This document shows, in pieces, positions 35,727 to 45,850 of a DNA stretch of 64,000 nt. The notes beneath the pieces were generated by a model. The model was not told the origin of the DNA. It saw only the letters and a list, made by a program, of their open reading frames with translations, and did not search any database. This DNA comes from Anoxybacter fermentans (lineage in GTDB: Bacteria > Bacillota > Halanaerobiia > DY22613): NCBI RefSeq assembly GCF_003991135.1, contig NZ_CP016379.1:682001-746000 (forward strand). The letters are read 5' to 3'. Both the position numbers and the translations under genes were made by a program. Position 1 is the stretch's first letter, and each line of letters begins with the position of its first letter.

Positions 35727-36009
35727 AATTGATTATTAACTCTTTCTAAACATATATTAGACAAAAAATGAAAAATTCCTCTTTTTAGAGAGTCCAGATC
35801 ATAACCTGGGCAATTTTTATGATCAACGTGTAAAGAGGTAGAAAAAAAGGAGGACCAGCTGTAGCATCTGGTCCTTTGTATTAAGAGTAATCTGTTTTCT
35901 TTTTTTAAAGTCATTCCCACGACGAGACAAGACTTTCGGTCTTCTGCTTATCTGAGTTAAATTGCAACCACCAGTGGGGACTGGCGGTGGATCTCATTTT
36001 TAGGAAGTA

Positions 36010-36295
36010 TTTTCAGTCTCCTACTTAGTGGAGTCTAGGTTGCAACCGCAGTTGGTTGTCTGGACCTCATAGGTAGGCTACAAACCCACCCTTTGGGTGG
36101 ATTGTATAGCCATTCCTTTAGTATGTTTCAATTCCTTCTAGGTAGGCTAGAAACAAAAATTTTGTAAGGTACTTATACCAATTATCAAAACATGAGTTTC
36201 AATTCCTTCTAGGTAGGCTAGAAACTTAAGAAACTTTATAGAATACACATCTACAACAAACACGTGTTTCAATTCCTTCTAGGTAGGCTAGAAAC
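36010..36295 (-). CRISPR. Composite array: A x1 joined to B (1 partial + 3)
   Basis: A at 36010-36046, then a truncated A leader (CGCAGTTGGTTGTCTGGA) fused in mid-repeat to a partial B (36066-36085), then B at 36125-36154, 36196-36225 and 36266-36295. The first B spacer (CCACCCTTTGGGTGGATTG...) reappears with one change at 41775-41813. Confidence 0.9.
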
Positions 36296-36460
36296 CCATT
36301 TAAATGGCGTAATTAAAGGGCTTGTTAAATTAAGGAAAACTTTTATCAGGACAACATTAGACTGCCGAAATAGAGGTAATCCTTGAAATATCAACAAACC
36401 TGCACATTTTAAGGTTGTCGTCGCACCTCAAGGGTTTTTGCACTACTGGGGATCGACGAC
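36296..36460 (-). promoter_or_regulatory. Family B leader, copy 2 (165 nt)
   Basis: Same length and ends as copy 1. Instead of the usual ATTAGAC box it is followed by a TATAATTT/CGAACACTGTATAA promoter-like segment (36507-36530) and then the DUF6575-like gene pair, which appears inserted here. Confidence 0.85.
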
Positions 36461-36656
36461 ATTCAATTATTAAAAATTTCTCTTTCTAGAAAGAAAATAG
36501 TATAATTTAAAGTCGAACACTGTATAACAATGAATGGGATATCCGACGTTCCGTGTAACGAAGTGGAGTAAAATATGGGCGTACTCACTTGTAGATATCT
36601 TTGGTTATGCACCGTTTTTTGCTACACTTTCTTATTTTTTTATATGTTTATATGAT
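36461..36656. other. Junction between leader copy 2 and the DUF6575-like pair
   Basis: Holds the promoter-like TAGTATAATTT with CGAACACTGTATAA, also seen near 33575, 38545 and 49134. No ORF. Confidence 0.45.
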
Positions 36657-37850
36657 CTAACTATCTTTTATATTAGGATTACTTATCTCATTTACTTCAA
36701 GTAATATGCTAGTTATTTTTTCTTCTTGGGTAACATAATTAAATTCATATATCTCTTTAATTTTAACTTCTGCAAACATTGGTACTTCAAAAACATTTTT
36801 ATATAAATCCTCTGAAAGTTCCCCAACAATTCGTTCTTCATCAACAGTAATAAATTCAAAACTATATTTATTCATATTTATTCCTACAAGTTTACCCTGA
36901 TAACTGTTTATTTCTGTCATTTCTTTCTCATCTAATTCAAATACTTCTAAAGCTTTATTAATATCTTCAATTGTTAATGAAACTGCATTAGATTTTAAAT
37001 CTGGAGAACCCCAAATAGTTTTAATCTCAGTGTTCCCATCCTTAAGAGCTTTTAATAGTTGCCTAAACTTTATTTTAGATTTCAAACTCAATGATTTCAT
37101 CAAAGAACTAAGTTTCTCTCGATCCCCTTTAGCACTTAGTAAATTCATTAATTTTTCAAGAGGTTCAGAGACAGGAGTTTTATTAAATAAATTAGCAGAA
37201 TGTTTTGATACGAGTCTAACACCAAACGAACCTTCAAAAACGGCTACAGTTTTTAAAATTGTAGCTTCTTTAATATTTTTTGGTATTCTTCCACGAATTC
37301 CACCAGATTTATAAGCTAAAGAATGTATTAAAGTCTGTAAATTTAACAAAATAGCCCCTAAAACACCTGTATCAATTTCATTTAAATGAACACTATCACC
37401 TGTTAAAGATAAATCTATCACATCTCTTCTGGTTCTGGTGGCAAACACACATGGATCTTCGGATAAATCAGGAAGTGTTTTATCTTGAATATTAAGAAAA
37501 GCATCCTCATCTGGTAAGTCTTCTTTACTTAGCTGATTTGGAGTAATCTGGGTTACAATGTTTGATTGGTCATGAAAAAAAGTTTTTACATCCCATAACC
37601 AACCATCTTCAGGACAATTAAAAGCTTCATAAAGAGAAATAAGTCCACGTTTGACGGAAGACAATCTATGATTACTTACTGGAACATACAACCATCTTTC
37701 TGAATCTTCATCAAAATCAATCCAAACAGCTAAATATTTTTGACCTGAAATACTTTCACAACTAAATAGCCTGGGACCATCATAATACTCATAAATCTCT
37801 AAAATCTTTAATTTTCCGATAAAATCTAAACAAATATAGTTTTCATTCAT
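36657..37850 (-). CDS. DUF6575-like protein, unknown function
   Basis: 397 aa from the ATG at 37850; the frame extends upstream, but GGAGG lies nine bases before this ATG and the upstream gene ends here. The N-terminal domain has YYDGPRLFSCESISGQKYLAVW and ERWLYVPVS, which I associate with DUF6575; the middle is helical and Leu-rich, and the C-terminal 70 residues look like an SH3/OB-type beta domain (GKLVGINMNKYSFEFITVD). No catalytic motif is recognised. The start overlaps the stop of the 137-aa gene, so the two are translationally coupled. The location among CRISPR cassettes suggests a defence or addiction role (inference). Confidence 0.65.
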   Translation of the reverse strand: MNENYICLDFIGKLKILEIYEYYDGPRLFSCESISGQKYLAVWIDFDEDSERWLYVPVSNHRLSSVKRGLISLYEAFNCPEDGWLWDVKTFFHDQSNIVTQITPNQLSKEDLPDEDAFLNIQDKTLPDLSEDPCVFATRTRRDVIDLSLTGDSVHLNEIDTGVLGAILLNLQTLIHSLAYKSGGIRGRIPKNIKEATILKTVAVFEGSFGVRLVSKHSANLFNKTPVSEPLEKLMNLLSAKGDREKLSSLMKSLSLKSKIKFRQLLKALKDGNTEIKTIWGSPDLKSNAVSLTIEDINKALEVFELDEKEMTEINSYQGKLVGINMNKYSFEFITVDEERIVGELSEDLYKNVFEVPMFAEVKIKEIYEFNYVTQEEKITSILLEVNEISNPNIKDS

Positions 37851-38256
37851 TTGACTCATCCTCCATATATACCTCAAAAAAAGTATGAGGTTCAACGCCT
37901 GGTTTAACCCACCATGTTATATGTGATCCACCATAAGTTTCTAATATCAATCCATGATTCCTTTTAATTGTTCCAATGGCTATGTACGGATATTTTTTTT
38001 TAAGTGCTGGTAATGATTTTCGTTTTTTAATTAAGTCTTTTATATCTTTAAAAACAGATATTCCACACGCATTACAATTATCCTCTCCTTTAAATTTTCG
38101 TCGAGGTTGTAATATTTTAAGAGGAATAAAATCTTCCGCAGTTACCTTATTATTATTTCTTATTCCACGGTAAACTACTACTTCATCTCTTCTTGCTGTA
38201 TCTGGAGGACAACCTTTCGGAAAATAATCGGGCCAACTAATTAAGTTTTCTGCCAT
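37843..38256 (-). CDS. Unknown 137-aa partner of the DUF6575-like protein
   Basis: Start at ATG 38256 with AAAGGAGG at ideal spacing; upstream codons lack a site. A mixed alpha/beta soluble protein with CNACGI (two Cys), a Lys-rich helix (DLIKKRKSLPALKKKY) and an aromatic C-terminus (GSHITWWVKPGVEPHTFF). Not recognised. It forms a two-gene operon with the downstream gene, in toxin-antitoxin-like compactness, but no toxin fold is visible. Confidence 0.6.
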   Translation of the reverse strand: MAENLISWPDYFPKGCPPDTARRDEVVVYRGIRNNNKVTAEDFIPLKILQPRRKFKGEDNCNACGISVFKDIKDLIKKRKSLPALKKKYPYIAIGTIKRNHGLILETYGGSHITWWVKPGVEPHTFFEVYMEDESNE

Positions 38257-38680
38257 GCATTTACCTCCTTTATTTATATGAAAATACAATTATGAATAAA
38301 TAAAATTTTTGTTTTATTAAATTAGACCTGACATAAGTAATATGTATTCAGAAAAAGATCGACGACATTCTAATTTTAAAAAAATTTTCTCCTTTAAATC
38401 TTACCTTCAAAAACTGAATTTTGCACCCAGTTTAAATATTTACGCCAAAATTTTAACGTCTTTCCCACTCTTTTTTTCTAAATATATATAATTAGACAAA
38501 TAATAAAAAATTCCTCTTTTAGGGATAAAAAAATGGTATAATTAAACACGAACACCTGTATAACGATGAATTTACCTGTGGGATAGAGAAAGCTCAGATC
38601 ACAACCTGGGCAATTTTTATTAACGAATGAGGTAGGGAAGAGAGAAGGCCAGGCTATTGCGCCTGGCCGTTTTTATTGGG
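38257..38680. other. Return into cassette sequence after the inserted pair
   Basis: Begins with the promoter region of the pair, then a leader B end (GATCGACGACATTC at 38359) duplicated relative to 36453-36462, an ATTAGACAAATAATA box (38492), a TATAATT/CGAACACCTGTATAACG segment (38547-38571) and the terminator at 38645-38676. Confidence 0.5.
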
Positions 38681-39171
38681 GTCTCCTACTTAGCGGAGTG
38701 TAGGTTGCAACCTGAAGGGCAATGGGAATTGAAGGTTTCTACCATCTTGTTTCAGTCTCCTAGTTAACGGAGTCTAGGTTGCAACATATGGAAGAGCTGG
38801 GTAATTGTTGTGCAGTATGTTACAAGTTTCAGTCTCCTACTTAGCGGAGTCTAGGTTGCAACCGCAATTGGTGGCCAGAACGATTAGTTTCACGCCTTGT
38901 TTTAGTGAAAATTGCATTCAAACTTATATTGATTCTAATGGTAAGATATATTTCTTGGTGTTTCAATCCTTGTTTTAGTGGAACTTGCGTTGCTTATATA
39001 GGGCTGTTTCAATTGCTGATAGGTAGGCTACAAACTTATCATAATTTACGTGAGTTCAGACTAGCAGAAAGTGAGTAGTTTCAATTCCTCATAGGTAGGC
39101 TACAAACGCAATTGAAGATTTATACGATTTTTACCGTCCGCGTTTCAATTCCTCATAGGTAGGCTACACAC
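38681..39171 (-). CRISPR. Composite array: A x3, C x2, B x3
   Basis: A at 38681-38711 (truncated), 38749-38785 and 38826-38862; C at 38887-38923 (worn) and 38960-38990 (cut off at GAACTTGCGT); recurrent C-to-B junction TGCTTATATAGGGCT; B at 39005-39034, 39078-39107 and 39142-39171 (last ends CTACACAC). Confidence 0.9.
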
Positions 39172-39336
39172 CCATTGAACCCGCATAAATAAAGAGGTCG
39201 TCATTTTGAGGGTATTCACAAAAAACTCATTTAAAAATCCCTCAATTTTAAACAAACCCAGTAATATCAACAAACATAAAAGATAATATACTGTCGTCGC
39301 ACCCCAGGGGTTTTTGCACTATCTAAGGTCGACGAC
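39172..39336 (-). promoter_or_regulatory. Family B leader, copy 3 (divergent, still 165 nt)
   Basis: The array-proximal 110 nt differ strongly from other copies (CCATTGAACCCGCATAAATA), but the distal inverted pair GTCGTCG...CGACGAC and the total length are conserved. Confidence 0.8.
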
Positions 39337-39475
39337 TTCTAAATGTATTATTAGACAAAAAATGAAAAATTCCTCTTTTTAGAAAGCCCAGATCACAAAT
39401 TGTGCAATTTTTATGATCAACGTGAGAGGTAGGGAAGAGGGAAGGCCAGGCTATTGCGCCTGGCCGTTTTTATTG

Positions 39476-39962
39476 GGGTCTCCTACTTATCGGAGTTTAG
39501 AATGCAACCGCAGTTTGTGGCCAGAACGATTAGTTTCACGCCTTGTTTTAGTGGAACTATCATTCAAACTTTGTCAACCCGCCTATTAGTATAGGTGGGT
39601 TTTTGTTTCAATCCTTGTTTTAGTGGAACTTGCATTCAAACTTGTCCCAGATGTTGACCTCCAAAACAAAATCCTCCCGTTTCAATCCTTGTTATAGTGG
39701 AACTTGCGTTGCTTATATAGGGCTGTTTCAAATCCTGACAGGTAGGCTACAAACCGTCACGGTTCAGGCACCTACTCAGGTGAGTTATGATATGTTTCAA
39801 TTCCTTATAGGTAGGCTACACACCAAGGAGTACTTCAACTTTTTATGAATACTTCCCGAAAGAGTTTCAATTCCTTATAGGTAGGCTAGAAACATTCGCT
39901 ATACTGATTAACATAACTTTACCATACACTTAGTTTCAATTCCTTATAGGTAGGCTAGAAAC
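39476..39962 (-). CRISPR. Composite array: A x1, C x3, B x4
   Basis: A at 39476-39508; C at 39533-39569, 39605-39641 and 39679-39709 (truncated); junction TGCTTATATAGGGCT; B at 39725-39754, 39794-39823, 39864-39893 and 39933-39962. The first C spacer is the recurring hairpin spacer. Confidence 0.92.
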
Positions 39963-40127
39963 CCATTTAAATGGCGTAAATAAAGGGCTTGTTAGATTAA
40001 GGAAAATCCTTGCGAGCATAACTCTGGAACACTGAAACAGAGATAATCCTTGAAATATCAACAAACCTGCACATTTTAAGGTTGTCGTCGCACCCCAGGG
40101 GTTTTTGCACTATCTAAGATCGACGAC
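39963..40127 (-). promoter_or_regulatory. Family B leader, copy 4
   Basis: 165 nt, canonical. The ATTAGACAAAAAATG box follows at 40144. Confidence 0.85.
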
Positions 40128-40277
40128 TTCTAAATATGTGTTATTAGACAAAAAATGAAAAATTCCTCTTTCTAGAAAGAAGAAAAACAGCTTAGGTCAT
40201 ATCCTAGGCAATTTTTATGATCAACGTGAGAGGTAGGGAAGAGGGAAAGCCAGACTATTGCGCCTGACCGTTTTTAT

Positions 40278-40765
40278 TGGGGTCTCCTACTTAGCGGTGT
40301 GTAGGTTGCAACGCTCGAATTAAACCAGATTTCCATTACGGACAGCAAGTTTCAGTCTCCTACTTAACGGAGTCTAGATTGCAACGCAAGTGGTTTTAGA
40401 GGCATCGAATGGGGTGCTTCGAAGTTTCAGTCTCCTAGCTAACGGAGTCTAGGTTGCAACATAGAGTGATCGAAGAGATCGCTCGGAATGATGAAGATGC
40501 GTTTCAGTCTCCTAGCTAACGGAGTATAGGTTGCAACACCGGGGATTATTGGACTTTTAAAACTTCACATTATAAGTTTCAGTCTCCTAGCTAACGGAGT
40601 ATAGGTTGCAACAAATCTGCCAAATTCATCGAAGCCCGGGCTGTCATATATGAGTTTCAGTCTCCTACTTAGCGGAGTCTAGATTGCAACGCAATGTATA
40701 ATTTATATAATAATGATTATTATATCATGTTTCAGTCTCCTACTTAGCAGAGTCTAGATTGCAAC
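40278..40765 (-). CRISPR. Array, family A, 7 repeats
   Basis: Repeats start at 40278 (partial), 40349, 40424, 40501, 40576, 40654 and 40729; spacers 36-40 nt. The first spacer (GCTCGAATTAAACCAG...) is identical to the one at 47023-47058. Variants alternate between CTAGCTAACGG and CTACTTAACGG. Confidence 0.95.
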
Positions 40766-41245
40766 CGTAGTTTTTTGCCTGGACAAACCGCGTCATTTCG
40801 CCATTCTTGAACAGCCAAAAAGCCAATTTAAAGCTCTCAGTTTCGCAAATCGATTTTCTGCACAAAACCCAGGGGGATTTGCGAAAGCGATTTGAGATAG
40901 TTTGAGATGATATAAGCTGATAAATATCTGTTTTTCAAGGTCATCTTTCAATTTCCCATGATTGTAACGAAATACTTCTTATAACTCTGAATAGCTCCAA
41001 ATTTAGCGATTTTTCTACCCATTATTTACCATGGAAGAATTCCCCAATCGGGACATTTGCGAAAATCAACTTTTCTCCTCTTTTAGAGTTTCTCCCCAAA
41101 CACTTATAATCCTTCTTCTAAACAGTATTTTTCCCTTAAATTACAAACAATAGTCAGACAAATTTTGATAAACGTTAATTTCAGATCAGCTGGATATTTT
41201 TTGTGTTTCCAATGGTGTCTTGTTCTTGAAATGAGGAGTGGAGAA
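40766..41245 (-). promoter_or_regulatory. Family A leader, longest copy
   Basis: Starts CGTAGTTTTTTGCCTGGACA, then CCGCGTCATTTCGCCATTC and the inverted pair TTTCGCAAATC...GATTTGCGAAA (near 40847-40897). Unlike other copies it continues about 340 nt further before the next array, perhaps the full-length leader. No ORF. Confidence 0.75.
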
Positions 41246-42113
41246 GAAGTCTCCTAACTAACGGAGTCTAGGTTGCAACGAAATTAGAAGTTTGCACACT
41301 TTTATAGTCGGTACCACGTTTCAGTCTCCTAGCTAACGGAGTCTAGGGCAACAAGAATATGAAGCTGGGGTATTAAATCAAGCACTTTATATGTTTCAGT
41401 CTCCTAGCTAACGGAGTCTAGGTTGCAACCATGAAAAATTCTTGGTTTTTTATCCCGGGATATATGGACGTTTCAGTCTCCTAGCTAACGGAGTCTAGGT
41501 TGCAACAAAAGAAAAAGGAATTAAGCCACAGGAAGTTTTAGCAAAATTGTTTCAGTCTCCTACTTAACGGAGTCTAGATTGCAACGATATAGCAAAAATC
41601 AATATTACGTTTTGTTTTTTACACCGTTTCAGTCTCCTACTTAACGGAGTCTAGATTGCAACAGGCACATACACTATCAGAGTCTCGGCCTCAGGTTAGT
41701 TTCAGTCTCCTACTTAACGGAGTTTACATTGCAACCGCAGTTGGTTGTCTGGACCTCATAGGTAGGCTACAAACCCACCCTTCGGGTGGATTGTATAGCC
41801 ATTCCTTTAGTATGTTTCAATTCCTTCTAGGTAGGCTAAAAACTGGAGGTTTATACATCAGAGAACTGGAAGGAGTTTCTGTTTCAATTCCTTATAGGTA
41901 GGCTAGAAACCTAAGCCACGAAGAAATATACGATGAAAGCTTCATGTTTCAATTCCTTATAGGTAGGCTAGAAACTCAATTTGTACGGCATCAAATTTGA
42001 GTACAAAAAGGAGTTTCAATTCCTTATAGGTAGGCTAGAAACTTGATTATGGGACCATTAGGAAGATACGGAGCGTATTTATGGTTTCAATTCCTTATAG
42101 GTAGGCTAGAAAC
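41246..42113 (-). CRISPR. Composite array: A x7, then B (1 partial + 5)
   Basis: A repeats at 41246, 41318 (two bases short), 41393, 41470, 41549, 41626 and 41699; the same A-to-partial-B fusion as at 36047 (41736-41774); B at 41814, 41881, 41946, 42013 and 42084. Confidence 0.95.
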
Positions 42114-42278
42114 CCATTTAAGTGGCGTAAATAAAGGGCTTGCTAGATTAAGGAAAATCCTTACGAGCATAACTCTGGAACACTGAACTAGAGATAATCC
42201 TTGAAATATCAACAAACCTGCACATTTTAAGGTTGTCGTCGCACCCCAGGGGTTTTTGCACTATCTAAGGTCGACGAC
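42114..42278 (-). promoter_or_regulatory. Family B leader, copy 5
   Basis: 165 nt; starts CCATTTAAGTGGCGTAAATA. Box at 42292. Confidence 0.85.
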
Positions 42279-42531
42279 TTCTAAATGTATTATTAGACAA
42301 AAAATGAAAAATTCCTCTTTCTAGAAAGAAGAAAAACAGCTTAGGTCATATCCTAGGCAATTTTTATGATCAACGTGAGAGGTAGGGAAGAGGGAAGACC
42401 AGGCTGTCATGTCTGGCCTTTTGCTTATTAGATTGCAACCAGAAGAAATTGAATGGGATAAGGAACCAGGAGATTTATGAACATGATCTATAGAGGAGGT
42501 GTTGATTTTTTTGTTTTTGGGGTGTTCTAGG

Positions 42532-42995
42532 TTTTTAGTCTCCTAGCTAACGGAGTCTAGGTTGCAACGTAGCACATTTACCAGCACCATTTTTCCTAGA
42601 GAATAGTAAGTTTCAGTTTCCTAGCTAACGGAGTCTAAGTTGCAACCGCAGTTGGTGGCCAGAACGATTAGTTTCACGTTTTGTTTTAGTGGGACTTGCA
42701 TTCAAACGTGTGATAGTTGAAATGAATAGTGAAATATGGAAAGTTTCAATCCTTGTTTTAGTGGAACTTGCATTCAAACTCTCTTTTCTTAATTCTTTTA
42801 GACGATCTCCAAACAGTTTCAATCCTTGTTTTAATGGAACTTGCATTCAAACGTTCAAAGCCTCTCAGAAAGCCTCTCAGAAGCTTTGTTTCAATCCTTG
42901 TTTTAATGGAACTTGCATTCAAACAATACACCCTATCAAATACATCTTTCATTTAAGCGTTTCAATCCTTGTTTTAATGGAACTTGCATTCAAAC
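42532..42995 (-). CRISPR. Composite array: A x2, C x5
   Basis: A at 42532-42568 and 42610-42646; link CGCAGTTGGTGGCCAGAACG; C at 42671, 42743, 42816, 42888 and 42959 (37 nt each). The sequence before the first A (GGAGGTGTTGATTTTTTTG) recurs at 44384, 47227, 52777 and 56156. Confidence 0.93.
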
Positions 42996-43232
42996 CCGTC
43001 GTCATTCAAAATTGGCGATATTTCAAGCTTTATCCCACTTTACTTAGAAAATAAATCGCCTTTCTAATCAGCAAATTTTGGCCCAAATAAGCCGTTTTTT
43101 AGCATTTTGCCGTAAAATTTCACCTTTGAAAATCGCAGTAATCAAGAGAATTTAAGAGCTAATTTTATCTAATCGCGATTTCCATTATTTTACTCCAATA
43201 ATTTTTTTCTATCACCCCTTTCTATTTAAATA
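42996..43232 (-). promoter_or_regulatory. Family C leader, copy 1 (237 nt)
   Basis: Starts CCGTCGTCATTCAAAATTGG, contains GCGATATTTCAAGC and TAAATCGCC, and ends before ATTAGACAAAAAATG. Same ends in the other three copies. Confidence 0.82.
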
Positions 43233-43429
43233 ATTAGACAAAAAATGAAAAATTCCTCTTTTTCGAGAGTCCAGATCATCAACTGGGCAATTTTTATGAT
43301 CAACGAATGAGGTAGAGAAGAAGGAAGACCAGGCGAGCTAGCCTGGTCTTTTGGAATTTAGAAGCATTAAAGGCTTATCAATCCTGCATAAAAGGATAAA
43401 ACCAGATATTAGATCTGGTCAATATTAAA

Positions 43430-43732
43430 TCAGGATAGGTTTTCCTTTAGATAGAAAATATCTTCTTCATTTTGTAATTCCTTGTGTTTGATAAAGGTAA
43501 TAGTTTTGGAGATTTTATTGACTTTATCTGTCAGTTTATCAAGTTTTTCAGTTGTTGTAACCTTGAATTCAGTAAGATCTGCAACTTGGTTGGAAATTAC
43601 ATCAACTTTTTTCTCGATGCGCTCCTGATTGGTTTTGAGTTCTTCAAGTTTTGCTTCTATTTTTTCAATCTTCGACTGCATTTTAACCTGGTTTTCTAAT
43701 ATTTGGTGTAGAATTTTTTCAATGTTATCCAT
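43430..43732 (-). CDS. Coiled-coil protein 1 in a cassette gap
   Basis: 100 aa from ATG 43732, with AAAGGGTG before it. Almost entirely heptad coiled coil (MDNIEKILHQILENQVKMQS, KIEKIEAKLEELKTNQERIE, KLDKLTDKVNKISK), ending in HKELQNEEDIFYLKENLS. A paralogue of the protein at 54153-54539, which has a repeated extra segment. A hairpin with CCAGATATTAGATCTGG (43399-43424) follows the stop as terminator. Function unknown; it resembles small phage or plasmid coiled-coil proteins. Confidence 0.75.
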   Translation of the reverse strand: MDNIEKILHQILENQVKMQSKIEKIEAKLEELKTNQERIEKKVDVISNQVADLTEFKVTTTEKLDKLTDKVNKISKTITFIKHKELQNEEDIFYLKENLS

Positions 43733-43840
43733 AAAAAACACCCTTTCAGTAGATGTTATTAGTAAAGATTCTATAGATGATTTAATTTTCCTTCCTGGGA
43801 AGGAAAAAAGTCCAGGCTGTTGTGCCTGGCTTTTTTATTG

Positions 43841-44251
43841 GAAGTCTCCTGCTTAGTGGAGTGTAGGTTGTAACGATCTCCGAGTTGAACAGGTTAATTA
43901 ATACTGATGCTAAGTTTCAGTCTCCTACTTAGCGGAGTCTAGATTGCAACAAAAAAACAGTAATAATAAAAATTGGGTTCACTGTCTTTCAGTCTCCTAC
44001 TTAGTGGAGTGTAGGTTGCAACAATAAATGAGTTTAAAAGAAAAGATCGTGATTATTGGTGAGTTTCAGTCTCCTACTTAGCGGAGTGTAGATTGCAACG
44101 AAAATATAGACTTTGAGCAAAAAAGATTGAAATTTTTGTTTCAGTCTCCTACTTAACGGAGTCCAGATTGCAACAAGATTTAAACATCCGCACAAAATGG
44201 GACATCTGTTTTAGGTTTCAGTCTCCTAGCTAACGGAGTCTAAGTTGCAAC
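43841..44251 (-). CRISPR. Array, family A, 6 repeats
   Basis: Repeats at 43841-43874 (degenerate, ends GGTTGTAAC), 43914, 43986, 44063, 44138 and 44215. Distal terminator at 43805-43837. Confidence 0.93.
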
Positions 44252-44490
44252 CGCAGTTTTTTGCCTGGACAAACCGCGTCATTTCGCCATTTTTGAACAG
44301 CCAAAACATCAATTTAAAGCCTTCAGTTTCGCAAATCGATTTTCTGCACAAAACCTTGGGGGATTTGCGAAACATGATCTGTAGAGGAGGTGTTGATTTT
44401 TTGTTTTTGGGGTGTTCTAGGCTTTCAGTCTCCTAGCTTTTTAAGGTTGTCATCGCGCCCCAGGGAAATTTGACTATCTAAGATCGACGA
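44252..44490 (-). promoter_or_regulatory. Family A leader fused to a family B leader end
   Basis: A leader from 44252 (CGCAGTTTTTTGCCTGGACA) with the inverted pair TTTCGCAAATC...GATTTGCGAAA, then half an A repeat (44422-44438, CTTTCAGTCTCCTAGCT) spliced directly to the distal 50 nt of a B leader (GGTTGTCATCG...CGACGAC). A clear recombination scar. Confidence 0.8.
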
Positions 44491-44758
44491 CTTCTAAATA
44501 TGTATTATTAGACAAAAAATGAAAAATTCCTCTTTTTAGAGAGTCCAGATCATAACCTAGGCAATTTTTATGATCACTGTTTAAAGAGGTAGAAAAAAAG
44601 GAGGACCAGCTGTAGCACCTGGTCCTTTGCATTAGGAGTAATCTGTTTTCTTTTTTTAAAGTTATTCCCACGATGACACAAGACTTCGGTCTTCTGCTAT
44701 CTGAGTTAAATTGCAACCACCAGTGGGGACTGGCGGTGGATCTCGTGTTTAGGAAGTA

Positions 44759-45398
44759 CTTTCAGTCTCCTACTTAGCGGAGTCTAGATTGCAACCCTCT
44801 TTAATGGATGATTGGTGGTGGGACAAAGAGAAAGTTTCAGTCTCCTAGCTAACGGAGTCTAGATTGCAACAAAGCGAACTGGTGGAAAACGGTGGCAGCA
44901 AGACTGTCAGTTTCAGTCTCCTACTTAACGGAGTCTAGATTGTAATTGCAGTTTGTGGCCTGAGCTTCATAGGTAGCTACAAACCTAGTGCTGGAACAGC
45001 TTTCGTTGGAAAAGCTGTATATGAGTTTCAATTTCTTTTAGGTAGACTACAAACAAAAGGGTAAAAAATGATGTTTACCCAAACGTAAAGGTGTTTCAAT
45101 TCCTCATAGGTAGGCTACAAACGTGTGGAGAACACACCCGATTTCAAAACTTTTCAGGGAAAGGTTTCAATTCCTTATAGGTAGGCTAGAAACATTTGTA
45201 GCTTTGCGGGATGGTCAAATTACTCAATTTGAGTTTCAATTCCTTATAGGTAGGCTAGAAACCAGATTATTAGCTATGCCTAAAGAAGTGTTCTTTAAAA
45301 AGTTTCAATTCCTTATAGGTAGGCTACAAACTAAAAGAAATAGAATTTAAAGAATTTTACACAGAAAAGTTTCAATTCCTTCTAGGTAGGCTACAAAC
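44759..45398 (-). CRISPR. Composite array: A x3, B (1 partial + 6)
   Basis: A at 44759, 44834 and 44910 (last ends GATTGTAAT); truncated link; partial B 44965-44984; B at 45025 (variant TTTCTTTTAGG), 45093, 45164, 45233, 45302 and 45369. Confidence 0.94.
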
Positions 45399-45563
45399 CC
45401 ATTTAAATGGCGTAAATAAAGGGCTTGCTAGATTAAGGAAAATCATTATCAGGACAACTTTTGGATGTAAAAATAGAGACAACCCTTGAAATATCAACAA
45501 ACCTGCACATTTTAAGTTTGTCGTCGCACCCCAGGGAATTTTGCACTATCTGAGGTCGACGAC
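45399..45563 (-). promoter_or_regulatory. Family B leader, copy 6
   Basis: 165 nt, canonical; box at 45599. Confidence 0.85.
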
Positions 45564-45850
45564 ATTCAATTATTAAAAATTTCTCTTTCTAAACATATAT
45601 TAGACAAAAAATGAAAAATTCCTCTTTTTCGAGAGTCCAGATCATAAACTGGGCAATTTTTTATGGTCTACATGTGAGGTAGGGAAGAGGGAGGACCAGG
45701 CGTAGCACCTGGTCCTTTGCATTAGGAGTAATCTGTTTTCTTTTTTTAAAGTCATTCCCGCGATGACACAAGATTTTCGGTCTTCTGCTTATCTAAGTTA
45801 AATTGCAACCACCAGTGGGGACTGGCGGTGGATCTCGTGTTTAGGAAGTG

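Noticed and set aside
35675-35920. 81-aa minus-strand ORF, similar one at 44474-44716
   Set aside because: Covers conserved leader-end and terminator DNA of the cassettes; it recurs only because the DNA is duplicated and has no ribosome site.
39630-39848. 72-aa ORF over CRISPR repeats
   Set aside because: Translates C and B repeats and their spacers; no ribosome site.
41656-41901. 81-aa ORF over CRISPR repeats
   Set aside because: Repeat/spacer translation with periodic QFLLGRL-type peptides from the B repeat.
42625-43054. Several ORFs on both strands with periodic SILVLMELAFK or NASSTKTRIET peptides
   Set aside because: These are the 37-nt C repeats read as protein, not coding sequence.
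45123-45350. 75-aa ORF with repeated QFLIGRLET
   Set aside because: Family B repeats read in frame.
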